From Bacillota bacterium (GTDB lineage: Bacteria > Bacillota > Bacilli > Alicyclobacillales > SLC66), in contig JAKACU010000071.1 of NCBI GenBank assembly GCA_021821185.1, forward strand, positions 1-8,833: 8,833 nt of DNA, written 5' to 3'. A program made the position numbers and the translations under genes. The notes under the pieces are model-generated. The model did no database searches and was not told where the DNA came from. It saw only the letters and a program-made list of their open reading frames with translations. Shown in pieces: positions 1-7,713 of this stretch. Position 1 is the stretch's first letter, and every line of letters starts with the position of its first letter.

Positions 1-57
1 TCGTTTTGTTGCTGTCTGTTTCTTTCGTTTCTCGCCGTCGCTCTCGCGGCGACAAGT
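1..57 (-). other. 5' leader of a putative rRNA operon (partial, runs off the window)
   Basis: This is the DNA transcribed from the strong promoter at 61-89, read leftward off the window edge. It begins about CTACTTGTCGCC and then becomes purine/C-rich. From base 51 to base 1 the minus strand has no T at all, so the RNA would be U-free for at least 51 nt. The first 20 nt or so contain self-complementary GTCGC and GCGAC blocks (about 41-54) that could form a small hairpin. Seen directly: the composition and the promoter. Inferred: that the product is 16S-23S-5S rRNA, because rrn operons often follow gyrA in Bacilli and this promoter/start context resembles Bacillus rrn promoters. No rRNA sequence lies in the window, so a tRNA cluster or protein gene cannot be excluded. 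Confidence 0.45.
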
Positions 58-60
58 AGT

Positions 61-89
61 AATATATCATGCCTATAATCGTGTGTCAA
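61..89 (-). promoter_or_regulatory. Very strong sigma-A promoter with UP-like element, probably of an rRNA operon
   Basis: On the minus strand the -35 box TTGACA (89-84) is a perfect consensus match. It is followed by a 17-nt spacer (83-67) and a -10 box TATATT (66-61), which is five of six to TATAAT. Upstream, two A-tracts (111-106 and about 97-94) make an AT-rich block at 94-115, where an UP element would sit. Transcription would start near 53-57. This consensus quality together with A-tracts is typical of stable-RNA promoters. No protein start follows within the 60 bases left before the window edge. Confidence 0.8.
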
Positions 90-173
90 CACCTTTTATA
101 CTGGATTTTTTAGGATGTGGGGGATATCCAAGGGAACCCGTCGTTTGTGGATCATGAAACCTATAATACAAAC

Positions 174-206
174 GAAATGGCCACCTTATCCCGCAGTGGC
201 CATTTC
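174..206 (-). terminator. Rho-independent terminator of the gyr operon
   Basis: GAAATGGCCAC (174-184) and GTGGCCATTTC (196-206) form a perfect 11-bp stem around an 11-nt loop. On the minus strand the stem is followed by GTTTGTATT, a T-rich although interrupted tail. The plus-strand side (CTAAAACAC) has no T-run, so termination is expected only for leftward transcription coming from gyrA. It lies about 190 nt beyond the gyrA stop and about 85 nt before the -35 box of the next promoter, so it insulates the replication/gyrase operon from the downstream unit. Confidence 0.75.
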
Positions 207-394
207 CTAAAACACAGTGTTATCGGTCAAATTAGCAGGCATAAGGGGCATTGCAACACGAGGCAAGTAAGTTTTCACGTGGAACAATGCCTTCGTCCTA
301 CGCCGCCTTTTCGGCCCTCTGCAGCCATGGTCTGGTATACTTCCCAGATCTACTACTTAAGCACCGAAACAGTCCCGCTTCGTTGCAACGCTGC
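207..394. other. Intergenic region between gyrA and its terminator; no gene seen
   Basis: These 188 bases follow the gyrA stop (TAG, 397-395) and precede the terminator hairpin, so they would be transcribed as the gyrA 3' UTR. No convincing small gene is visible in either direction. The plus-strand open frames crossing it run on antisense into gyrA and have no family resemblance. The region does hold a parS-like site (271-286), a 10-bp palindrome CGTTGCAACG (381-390) just after the gyrA stop, and a weak 5-bp hairpin TCTGG/CCAGA (331-348). Confidence 0.55.
271..286. promoter_or_regulatory. parS-like ParB/Spo0J binding site
   Basis: The plus strand reads GTTTTCACGTGGAACA; the minus strand reads TGTTCCACGTGAAAAC. 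Compared with the Bacillus parS consensus TGTTNCACGTGAAACA this is a match except for the last two bases. The central CACGTG and the whole TGTTCCACGTGAAA block are intact. It lies in non-coding DNA next to gyrA, within about 7.5 kb of the origin, which is where parS sites cluster in Bacilli. Role expected from the family: ParB nucleation and SMC loading for origin segregation. Binding itself is inferred. Confidence 0.7.
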
Positions 395-2851
395 CTACTC
401 CTCTTCCACGGAGTCATCACCAGACGCGACTCTTGCGACCGTGCTGACTTCTGAGTCATTGTCATCACTCAGGGCGATTAAGCGAACGCCTTGCGTATTA
501 CGTCCAATCAATGAGATGCCATCAATGTGTAGCCGAATAACTACGCCAGCCGTGGTGATGATCATAAGATCCTCAGAATCATGAACAATCTTGAGGCCTA
601 CAACAACGCCCCGTTTGTTTGTGACATTGAGTGTCTTAATCCCTTTCCCGCCGCGCGACTGGGTTCTGTAATCGTCGATTGAAGTGCGCTTGCCGAATCC
701 CTTAGAGGTCACGACAAGAACGGTGGCGTCAGATTGCACGATATCCATGTCAATCACCACGTCCTCATCATCGAGCGTTATCCCCTTTACTCCCGACGCC
801 GTGCGGCCCATCGGCCGCACATCCGACTCTGGGAAGCGAATCGACATACCTTGCCTCGTCCCCATGATGATTTCCTGCTCACCATCAGTCAACCGTACTC
901 CGATGAGTTCATCATCTTCGCGCAGACCTAAGGCGATGAGTCCCACTTTACGGATATTCGAAAATGCACTCAAGGACGTTTTCTTTACAATCCCATGGTG
1001 CGTAGCCGTAAACAAGAATAAGTTGTCGCTTTGCAGATCGTCTTCACTCACAGGTATGACAGCGGAGATCTTCTCACCTTGCTCAATATTGATCAGGTTG
1101 ATGATCGGCACACCTTTTGCCGTCCGGCTGAATTCAGGAATTTCGTAAGCCATTAAGCGATACACTTTCGCTCGATTGGTGAAAAATAATAAATTATTGT
1201 GCGACGATGTAATAAATAGATGCTCGACAAAATCTTCCTCTTTCGTACCCATAGCCGTGATGCCTCGTCCGCCACGCCGTTGACTGCGGTAGGTTGCGGC
1301 AGGCTGCCGTTTAATATATCCAGCATGAGTAATCGTAATCACGATCTCCTGCTCTTGAATCAAATCAGCCTCATTGAATTCACCTTCTGCTGCTACGATA
1401 CGGGTGCGCCGATCATCTCCAAATTTATCTCGCAGTTCGAGAATTTCTTTTCGAATCACGCCTAGTATGAGCCCTTCATCAGCTAAAATAGCCCGATACG
1501 TCTCGATCATGCGGCCAAGTTCACGATATTCGTTGTCAATTTTTTCACGTTCCAAGCCTGTCAGGCGTTGCAGGCGCATATCCAAAATCGCTTGCGCTTG
1601 CTCTTCTGATAGTTGAAAATTGGCCATTAATCCTGTTCTAGCTTCATCAGGCGTCGCGGACGCGCGAATCAAGGCGATGACTTGGTCCATATGATCCAGC
1701 GCGATGAGTAAACCTTCGAGGATATGAGCTCTTGCTTCTGCCCGTCGCAAATCATACTTCGTTCGCCGAACGATAACCTCTTTTTGATGCTCCAAATAGT
1801 AAAACAAAAGATCCCGCAGGCTGAGCACACGGGGCTGACCATGAACTAACGCAAGTGAGTTGACGCCAAATGTCGTTTGCATCGGCGTGTGTTTGTACAA
1901 ATTATTTAAGACAACCTGTGGGCGCACGTCTCGTCGCAGTTCTATAACGATGCGCATACCCCGCCGATCGCTTTCATCTCTTAGATCCGTAATCCCATCG
2001 ATCTTTTTATCTCTGGCCAGCTCAGCGATTTTCTCGATGAGCTTCGCTTTATTGACCTGGTACGGCAACTCTGTAACGATGATTCGCATCTTCCCGTTCG
2101 ACGCTTCCTCAATCTCATTAACCGCGCGAATCGTGATGCTGCCATGCCCGGTTTCGTAAGCCTTTCGAATGCCATCACGGCCCAGAATAATCCCCGCTGT
2201 GGGGAAATCTGGTCCCTTGATAACAGTCATCAGATCCTCGACGGTGACATGCGGATTGTCGATCATCATCACAACACCATCGATCACTTCGACGAGGTTG
2301 TGCGGTGGCATGTTAGTAGCCATACCGACAGCGATTCCAGATGATCCGTTAACCAGCAGATTCGGAAAACGAGATGGCAGTACAGCGGGTTCTTTTTCGC
2401 TCTCATCATAGTTGGGGACAAAATCAACGGTTTCTTTGTTGATGTCACGTACTAACTCCAATGCAAGCGCGGCCATGCGCGACTCTGTATAGCGCATAGC
2501 CGCCGCTGCGTCACCATCGACGCTACCGAAGTTGCCGTGTCCATCGACGAGTAGATAACGCGTTGAAAAATCTTGCGCCAGTCGAACGAGCGCATCATAT
2601 ACCGCAGTGTCCCCGTGCGGGTGGTACTTTGCTAATACGTCACCAACAACCCGTGCCGACTTCTTATATGGTTTGTCAGGTGTCATGCCAAGTTCCAACA
2701 TGGCATAGATGATCCGGCGGTGGACAGGCTTCAATCCGTCGCGCACGTCAGGAAGCGCTCGGCTTATAATGACGCTCATCGCGTAATCGATAAACGATGT
2801 ACGCAACTCAGAGCTGATATCTACAGGTACAACCTTTCCGTTACTAGCCAA
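395..2851 (-). CDS. gyrA: DNA gyrase subunit A
   Basis: Breakage-reunion subunit of gyrase, the A2B2 enzyme that introduces negative supercoils using ATP; cytoplasmic, on the chromosome. The protein is 818 residues, normal for the family. The N-terminal topoisomerase IV/gyrase A domain shows the quinolone-pocket stretch [14 protein letters not shown] (about 77-90) and the active-site Tyr121 in RYTE. The C-terminal beta-pinwheel begins about residue 500 and carries the GyrA-box QRRGGRG (524-530), needed for DNA wrapping, plus a degenerate copy QSRGGKG (731-737). It ends in an acidic tail (EEE). The start must be TTG at 2851: an in-frame TGA lies at 2857-2855, the next ATG is codon 25, and AGAAGGAG sits 10 nt upstream. 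The gene follows gyrB by 25 nt in one operon. Residue 82, equivalent to E. coli Ser83, is Thr. Confidence 0.97.
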   Translation of the reverse strand: MASNGKVVPVDISSELRTSFIDYAMSVIISRALPDVRDGLKPVHRRIIYAMLELGMTPDKPYKKSARVVGDVLAKYHPHGDTAVYDALVRLAQDFSTRYLLVDGHGNFGSVDGDAAAAMRYTESRMAALALELVRDINKETVDFVPNYDESEKEPAVLPSRFPNLLVNGSSGIAVGMATNMPPHNLVEVIDGVVMMIDNPHVTVEDLMTVIKGPDFPTAGIILGRDGIRKAYETGHGSITIRAVNEIEEASNGKMRIIVTELPYQVNKAKLIEKIAELARDKKIDGITDLRDESDRRGMRIVIELRRDVRPQVVLNNLYKHTPMQTTFGVNSLALVHGQPRVLSLRDLLFYYLEHQKEVIVRRTKYDLRRAEARAHILEGLLIALDHMDQVIALIRASATPDEARTGLMANFQLSEEQAQAILDMRLQRLTGLEREKIDNEYRELGRMIETYRAILADEGLILGVIRKEILELRDKFGDDRRTRIVAAEGEFNEADLIQEQEIVITITHAGYIKRQPAATYRSQRRGGRGITAMGTKEEDFVEHLFITSSHNNLLFFTNRAKVYRLMAYEIPEFSRTAKGVPIINLINIEQGEKISAVIPVSEDDLQSDNLFLFTATHHGIVKKTSLSAFSNIRKVGLIALGLREDDELIGVRLTDGEQEIIMGTRQGMSIRFPESDVRPMGRTASGVKGITLDDEDVVIDMDIVQSDATVLVVTSKGFGKRTSIDDYRTQSRGGKGIKTLNVTNKRGVVVGLKIVHDSEDLMIITTAGVVIRLHIDGISLIGRNTQGVRLIALSDDNDSEVSTVARVASGDDSVEEE

Positions 2852-2861
2852 ATATCATACG

Positions 2862-2869
2862 CTCCTTCT
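2862..2869 (-). promoter_or_regulatory. Shine-Dalgarno site that fixes the gyrA TTG start
   Basis: AGAAGGAG on the minus strand ends 10 nt before TTG (2851-2849). An ATG at 2858-2856 lies only 3 nt from the same site and opens a four-codon frame (Met-Ile-Phe-Gly-stop) in another phase. The TTG is therefore the only usable gyrA start here. Confidence 0.8.
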
Positions 2870-2876
2870 ATTGCAA

Positions 2877-5086
<2,210 letters not shown>

Positions 5087-5092
5087 AGACAA

Positions 5093-6184
5093 TCATGCCC
5101 CTTTATCCGTAATTATACCATGAGAAACTTGGAAGTTCTTGACGGTTGAAATCGGCAGCTTTGAGGCCAACACTGCATCCGTTGTCGTAAGGATCGTCTG
5201 TGTCTTTTGAATAAGTTCAAAAAGGGCCTCTTGTCGCGACTGGTCAAGCTCTGATAAGACGTCATCGAGCAATAAGATCGGGTATTCGCCGGTTTCTTTG
5301 TAAATGTGCTGAGCCAATCCGAGTTTGATAGCCAGTACATAAGATCGTTGTTGGGCCTGTGATCCAAAGCGCTGAACTAGACGATCGTCGATAAGAAACA
5401 ATAAATCATCACGATGTGGCCCAAATGAAGTATAACCGCGTTCTAGGTCATGGCTCAGGGAACGTTTTAATTCCTCATAAATCTTTGTGGTAAGTTCTCC
5501 CTCCTCCATTTTTTCCACACCACTTTTATATAATAGCGTTAAATGTTCCTGTGAGTGAGATAAAAGATTGTATTGTTCACTCGCTAAAATGTGTAACTTG
5601 AATATGAACTCTTCACGCATCGCGATGACTTTTGCCGCGACTACGCTGATTTGTTGATCCCAAACGTCGATGGTTTGGGGTTGTCGCATCTTTAAGAGAC
5701 GATTACGTTGCACTAACAGCTGATTGTACTGATGCAGATATTTAAGTGCATGTGGGATGAATTGTGCCATGGACATATTGAGAAAACGACGTCGGTCATC
5801 TGGTCCACCTTTGACCAACTGTAGATCATCCGGGGTAAAAGAAACGATGTATAAATTACCTAAAAAATCTGACATTGTTTTTTTAATAGTTTGATTTACG
5901 GCGACTTGCTTGCCCTTTTCACGAATTTTAATTGCGAGATCGACCATACGTTGAGCGCGTTCCAGCTTTAAATGCAGTCTGGATTCTTCGGTGCCAAACT
6001 GAATCATATCTTTCTCAATCTTGGCTCGCAAGGATCGACCTACAGCAAATAGGGAAAGCGCCTCGATGATGGTCGTCTTTCCCTCAGCATTGCCACCAGA
6101 TATCACATTGAGTAAAGGTCCAAACGTGATATCTGAATATGTATAGGATCTAAATTGCTGCATCTGCAGTGAAGCGACCCTCAT
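5093..6184 (-). CDS. recF: DNA replication and repair protein RecF
   Basis: ABC/SMC-like ATPase of the RecFOR pathway. It helps load RecA onto SSB-coated single-stranded gaps and links repair to the replication fork. The 363 residues are near normal (about 370). Walker A is GGNAEGKTT (30-38), with Lys36. The family's FTPDDLQLVKGGPDDRRRFL region is at about 116-135, FGPHRDD at 254-260, and Walker B LLLDDVLSELD at 304-314. The signature normally read as S-x-G-Q-Q-R appears as SQAQQR (275-280), so Ala277 replaces a glycine that is nearly invariant in ABC-type ATPases. All other motifs are intact and the frame is unbroken, so it is probably expressed. The ATG overlaps the rlbA stop by 4 nt (ATGA), with GGAGG 12 nt upstream. 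It belongs to the dnaN-gyrA operon. Confidence 0.95.
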   Translation of the reverse strand: MRVASLQMQQFRSYTYSDITFGPLLNVISGGNAEGKTTIIEALSLFAVGRSLRAKIEKDMIQFGTEESRLHLKLERAQRMVDLAIKIREKGKQVAVNQTIKKTMSDFLGNLYIVSFTPDDLQLVKGGPDDRRRFLNMSMAQFIPHALKYLHQYNQLLVQRNRLLKMRQPQTIDVWDQQISVVAAKVIAMREEFIFKLHILASEQYNLLSHSQEHLTLLYKSGVEKMEEGELTTKIYEELKRSLSHDLERGYTSFGPHRDDLLFLIDDRLVQRFGSQAQQRSYVLAIKLGLAQHIYKETGEYPILLLDDVLSELDQSRQEALFELIQKTQTILTTTDAVLASKLPISTVKNFQVSHGIITDKGA

Positions 6185-6420
6185 AGGTCAAGGTTTCCTC
6201 CAGTATTTAGATTGATATAAATCGTGTACTGATCCCATTCCATCAGATCACCTGGGTATATTTTCCGTCCTCTTCTATTTTCAGGTTCTCCATTTATTTT
6301 GACAAAATTACTCTGTAAGAACATTTTTGCAGCTCCACCTGTACCACAGATCCCCACTAATTTAAGGAGTTGCTGTAGCGTAATGTATTCTGAAGCGATG
6401 CTAACCGTAGTCTGATTCAT
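6181..6420 (-). CDS. rlbA: S4 domain protein RlbA (YaaA), ribosome-associated
   Basis: A 79-residue S4-type RNA-binding protein, the equivalent of B. subtilis YaaA/RlbA, which has been linked to the large ribosomal subunit. The S4 core spans about residues 14-65 with ITLQQLLKLVG, then GGAAKMFLQ, VKINGEPENRRGRKIYPGDL (the conserved N-x-x-x-x-x-R-R-G-R-K pattern) and a closing beta segment. No catalytic domain is attached. The ATG at 6420 overlaps the dnaN TGA by one base (TGATG) and the gene ends in an ATGA overlap with recF, so translation is likely coupled. A TTG directly upstream (6423) is 8 nt from GAGG whereas the ATG is 11 nt from it, so an 80-residue form is possible. The family assignment is firm; the cellular role is known only loosely. 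Confidence 0.9.
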   Translation of the reverse strand: MNQTTVSIASEYITLQQLLKLVGICGTGGAAKMFLQSNFVKINGEPENRRGRKIYPGDLMEWDQYTIYINLNTGGNLDL

Positions 6421-7559
6421 CAATTGACAAACCTCACTGGGAGAATTAGTTGTAAGTGTCGTTCATGATCTACCGGTTTAATCACGAAAGCGCTACCTGG
6501 ACCCGTGAAGGCAATTTTGACCTCTTCTGTCAAAATCACATGCAATGCATCGATGAGGTACTTGGCGTTACATGCTAAAAACATTTCTTCTCCTTCGAAA
6601 CTCTTTGGCTCAAGTGTTTCGGTTATCTTGCCAATCTCCGGAGATTGGCAAGATACCTCGATCTGATGGGGCCTTAAGTGCATACGAATGACTTGATTTT
6701 CTGTGTCGCGCGCTAAGAGAGCTGCCCTCTCTATTGATTCTAAAAGTGATTTGGTTGCAATGATGATGTTGGTGCGAAATGTATTTGGAATGATTCGAGA
6801 GGTGTCCGGATAATTGCCTTCTAAAAGTCTTGAATAAAAACGCACCATACCGAATCGAAACAAGGCTTGATTGTTTGCCACAAGAATATCGACTAACGAA
6901 TCGGAGTCGGGGAGAATTTTTGCTAACTCGTTAAGACTTTTTCCAGGAATGATGGAGTCAATCAAAGCATAATCTTTTTGTGAGTCGCTTGGAATGGATT
7001 CTTTGGAAAGACGATGGCTATCAGTAGCGGTAAGTGTTAGAAGTCCATCATTGTATGTCCAAAGTACACCAGTTAGTGTTGGTCGTGATTCAACCGTAGC
7101 CACCGCATAGGATGTGTGATTGATGAGTGATTTTAAAATATCACTTTGTAGTGAGAATCCTCTGTCATCCTGAACATCTGGTAAAAGTGGGTACTCTCTC
7201 GCATCCATGCCATTGAGCACGAAAGTAGCGCTACCAGATGAAATGGTTGCGGTCAGGTCTTTCACATCTATTCGGATTAAACTTTGTGGTAATTTGCGGA
7301 CGATATCGACAAAGTAGCGTGAGGTCAACACAATTGCGCCAGGTTCTTGAATTTGAAGGATAGGTTCGGCGTCAAGGTCTGTATTGGTAATTTGCGTCTC
7401 GATTCCGATTTCCAAATTATATGCTGTGATGAATACTGAGTCTTCCGTGGCCATAAGTTTAATTCCATATAGGATGGGTTTCGGAGTACGACTAGGGATG
7501 GCTCGTGTCACTTGATGTAATGCTTGCGCTAAATGACTTTTGTTGATGACTAAACGCAT
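6420..7559 (-). CDS. dnaN: DNA polymerase III beta subunit (sliding clamp)
   Basis: Ring-shaped processivity clamp that tethers DNA polymerase and many repair proteins through its hydrophobic peptide-binding cleft. At 379 residues it has the standard three-domain length, with the domains at about 1-122, 128-247 and 250-379. Family landmarks are TADSHRL-like TATDSHRL (177-184), SPEIGK (306-311), and the C-terminal LILPVRFVN, whose end forms part of the cleft. The ATG at 7559 has GAGGGG 10 nt upstream. It follows dnaA by 154 bp of origin DNA and starts the compact dnaN-gyrA gene block. No good dnaN promoter could be assigned in the gap, so read-through from dnaA is likely. Codons 302-312 are written as a perfect 32-bp palindrome without disturbing the conserved protein sequence. 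Confidence 0.97.
   Translation of the reverse strand: MRLVINKSHLAQALHQVTRAIPSRTPKPILYGIKLMATEDSVFITAYNLEIGIETQITNTDLDAEPILQIQEPGAIVLTSRYFVDIVRKLPQSLIRIDVKDLTATISSGSATFVLNGMDAREYPLLPDVQDDRGFSLQSDILKSLINHTSYAVATVESRPTLTGVLWTYNDGLLTLTATDSHRLSKESIPSDSQKDYALIDSIIPGKSLNELAKILPDSDSLVDILVANNQALFRFGMVRFYSRLLEGNYPDTSRIIPNTFRTNIIIATKSLLESIERAALLARDTENQVIRMHLRPHQIEVSCQSPEIGKITETLEPKSFEGEEMFLACNAKYLIDALHVILTEEVKIAFTGPGSAFVIKPVDHERHLQLILPVRFVN
6624..6655. repeat. Perfect 32-bp palindrome inside dnaN
   Basis: The plus-strand arm TATCTTGCCAATCTCC (6624-6639) is followed with no spacer by its exact reverse complement (6640-6655). Symmetry breaks at 6623/6656. It encodes residues 302-312 (V-S-C-Q-S-P-E-I-G-K-I), which align with the conserved SPEIGK segment of DnaN, so it is not an insertion. 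In mRNA it would fold as a 14-bp stem with a four-base CCGG loop. No T-run follows on either strand, so it is not a normal terminator. Confidence 0.95.
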
Positions 7560-7569
7560 AAGATTGATT

Positions 7570-7575
7570 CCCCTC
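7570..7575 (-). promoter_or_regulatory. dnaN ribosome binding site at the edge of the origin AT-rich tract
   Basis: GAGGGG lies 10 nt before the dnaN ATG. The 7576-7603 stretch just upstream is strongly AT-rich (TTTAAAA, TATTAT) and probably doubles as unwinding-prone origin DNA. TATTAT (7583-7578) resembles a -10 box but lacks a matching -35. Confidence 0.65.
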
Positions 7576-7594
7576 GCATAATAGAATTAGTTTT

Positions 7595-7643
7595 AAATAA
7601 AAATAGTAGTAATAGTTATTAGCCTTGTGGATATTGTGGATAA
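7595..7643 (-). other. oriC: oriC unwinding region: tandem DnaA boxes plus DnaA-trios
   Basis: Read on the minus strand (dnaA to dnaN) the order is two DnaA boxes, a 10-nt spacer (7625-7616) containing the GC-rich AGGC, then a triplet array and AT-rich DNA up to the dnaN ribosome site. On the plus strand, 7595-7615 is seven consecutive triplets of the form (T/A)-A-(G/A), with the core TAG TAG TAA TAG at 7604-7615. This fits the DnaA-trio rule 3'-(G/A)A(T/A)-5'. The same arrangement is the basal unwinding system of the Bacillus subtilis origin, where a DnaA filament on the boxes extends onto the trio strand to open the duplex. Function is inferred from this match. The companion box cluster expected upstream of dnaA is outside the window. 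Confidence 0.85.
7626..7643 (-). promoter_or_regulatory. Two abutting DnaA boxes
   Basis: On the minus strand TTATCCACA (7643-7635) is a perfect consensus box. ATATCCACA (7634-7626) differs at one base. They are head-to-tail with no base between them, both oriented toward the trio array and dnaN. The intact GGRDHTTV recognition motif in the adjacent DnaA fits this box sequence. Confidence 0.88.
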
Positions 7644-7713
7644 CTGCGAATTCCGTAGATTTGTCAACAACTGCACATGTGTACAAGTTGGGCATAAAGA
7701 AGAATAGATATCC

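Noticed and set aside
74..79. Plus-strand TATAAT as a rightward promoter
   Set aside because: No good -35 at proper spacing, and it lies within the spacer of the stronger leftward promoter; rightward transcription would be antisense to gyrA.
146..154. Isolated DnaA-box-like TGTGGATCA between the terminator and the strong promoter
   Set aside because: One mismatch to consensus; one or two such sites are expected by chance in 8.8 kb and there is no partner box nearby.
381..390. 10-bp palindrome CGTTGCAACG five bases after the gyrA stop
   Set aside because: Short, zero-loop, without a T-run; not a terminator and not a site I recognise.
117..584. 155-codon plus-strand open frame at the left end
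   Set aside because: It runs antisense into the gyrA 3' end, crosses the terminator and parS-like site, shows no recognisable domain and has no convincing ribosome site.
801..820. GC-rich hairpin GTGCGGCC/GGCCGCAC with a 4-nt loop inside gyrA
   Set aside because: It encodes the conserved V-R-P-M-G-R-T segment. About one 8-bp stem with a short loop is expected by chance in a window this size.
5501..5516. Strong ribosome-site-like GGAGGAGGGAGAA inside recF
   Set aside because: It encodes Met-Glu-Glu-Gly-Glu and no start codon with a lasting frame follows at a usable distance.
7639..7667. TTGACA at 7667-7662 (minus) as the -35 of a dnaN promoter
   Set aside because: No acceptable -10 box at 16-18 nt; the best hexamers match TATAAT poorly and fall in the DnaA box.
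7672..7683. Near-palindrome TGCACATGTGTA in the dnaA-dnaN gap
   Set aside because: Only the central 8 bp CACATGTG is perfect, which is common by chance, and no known regulator site was recognised.
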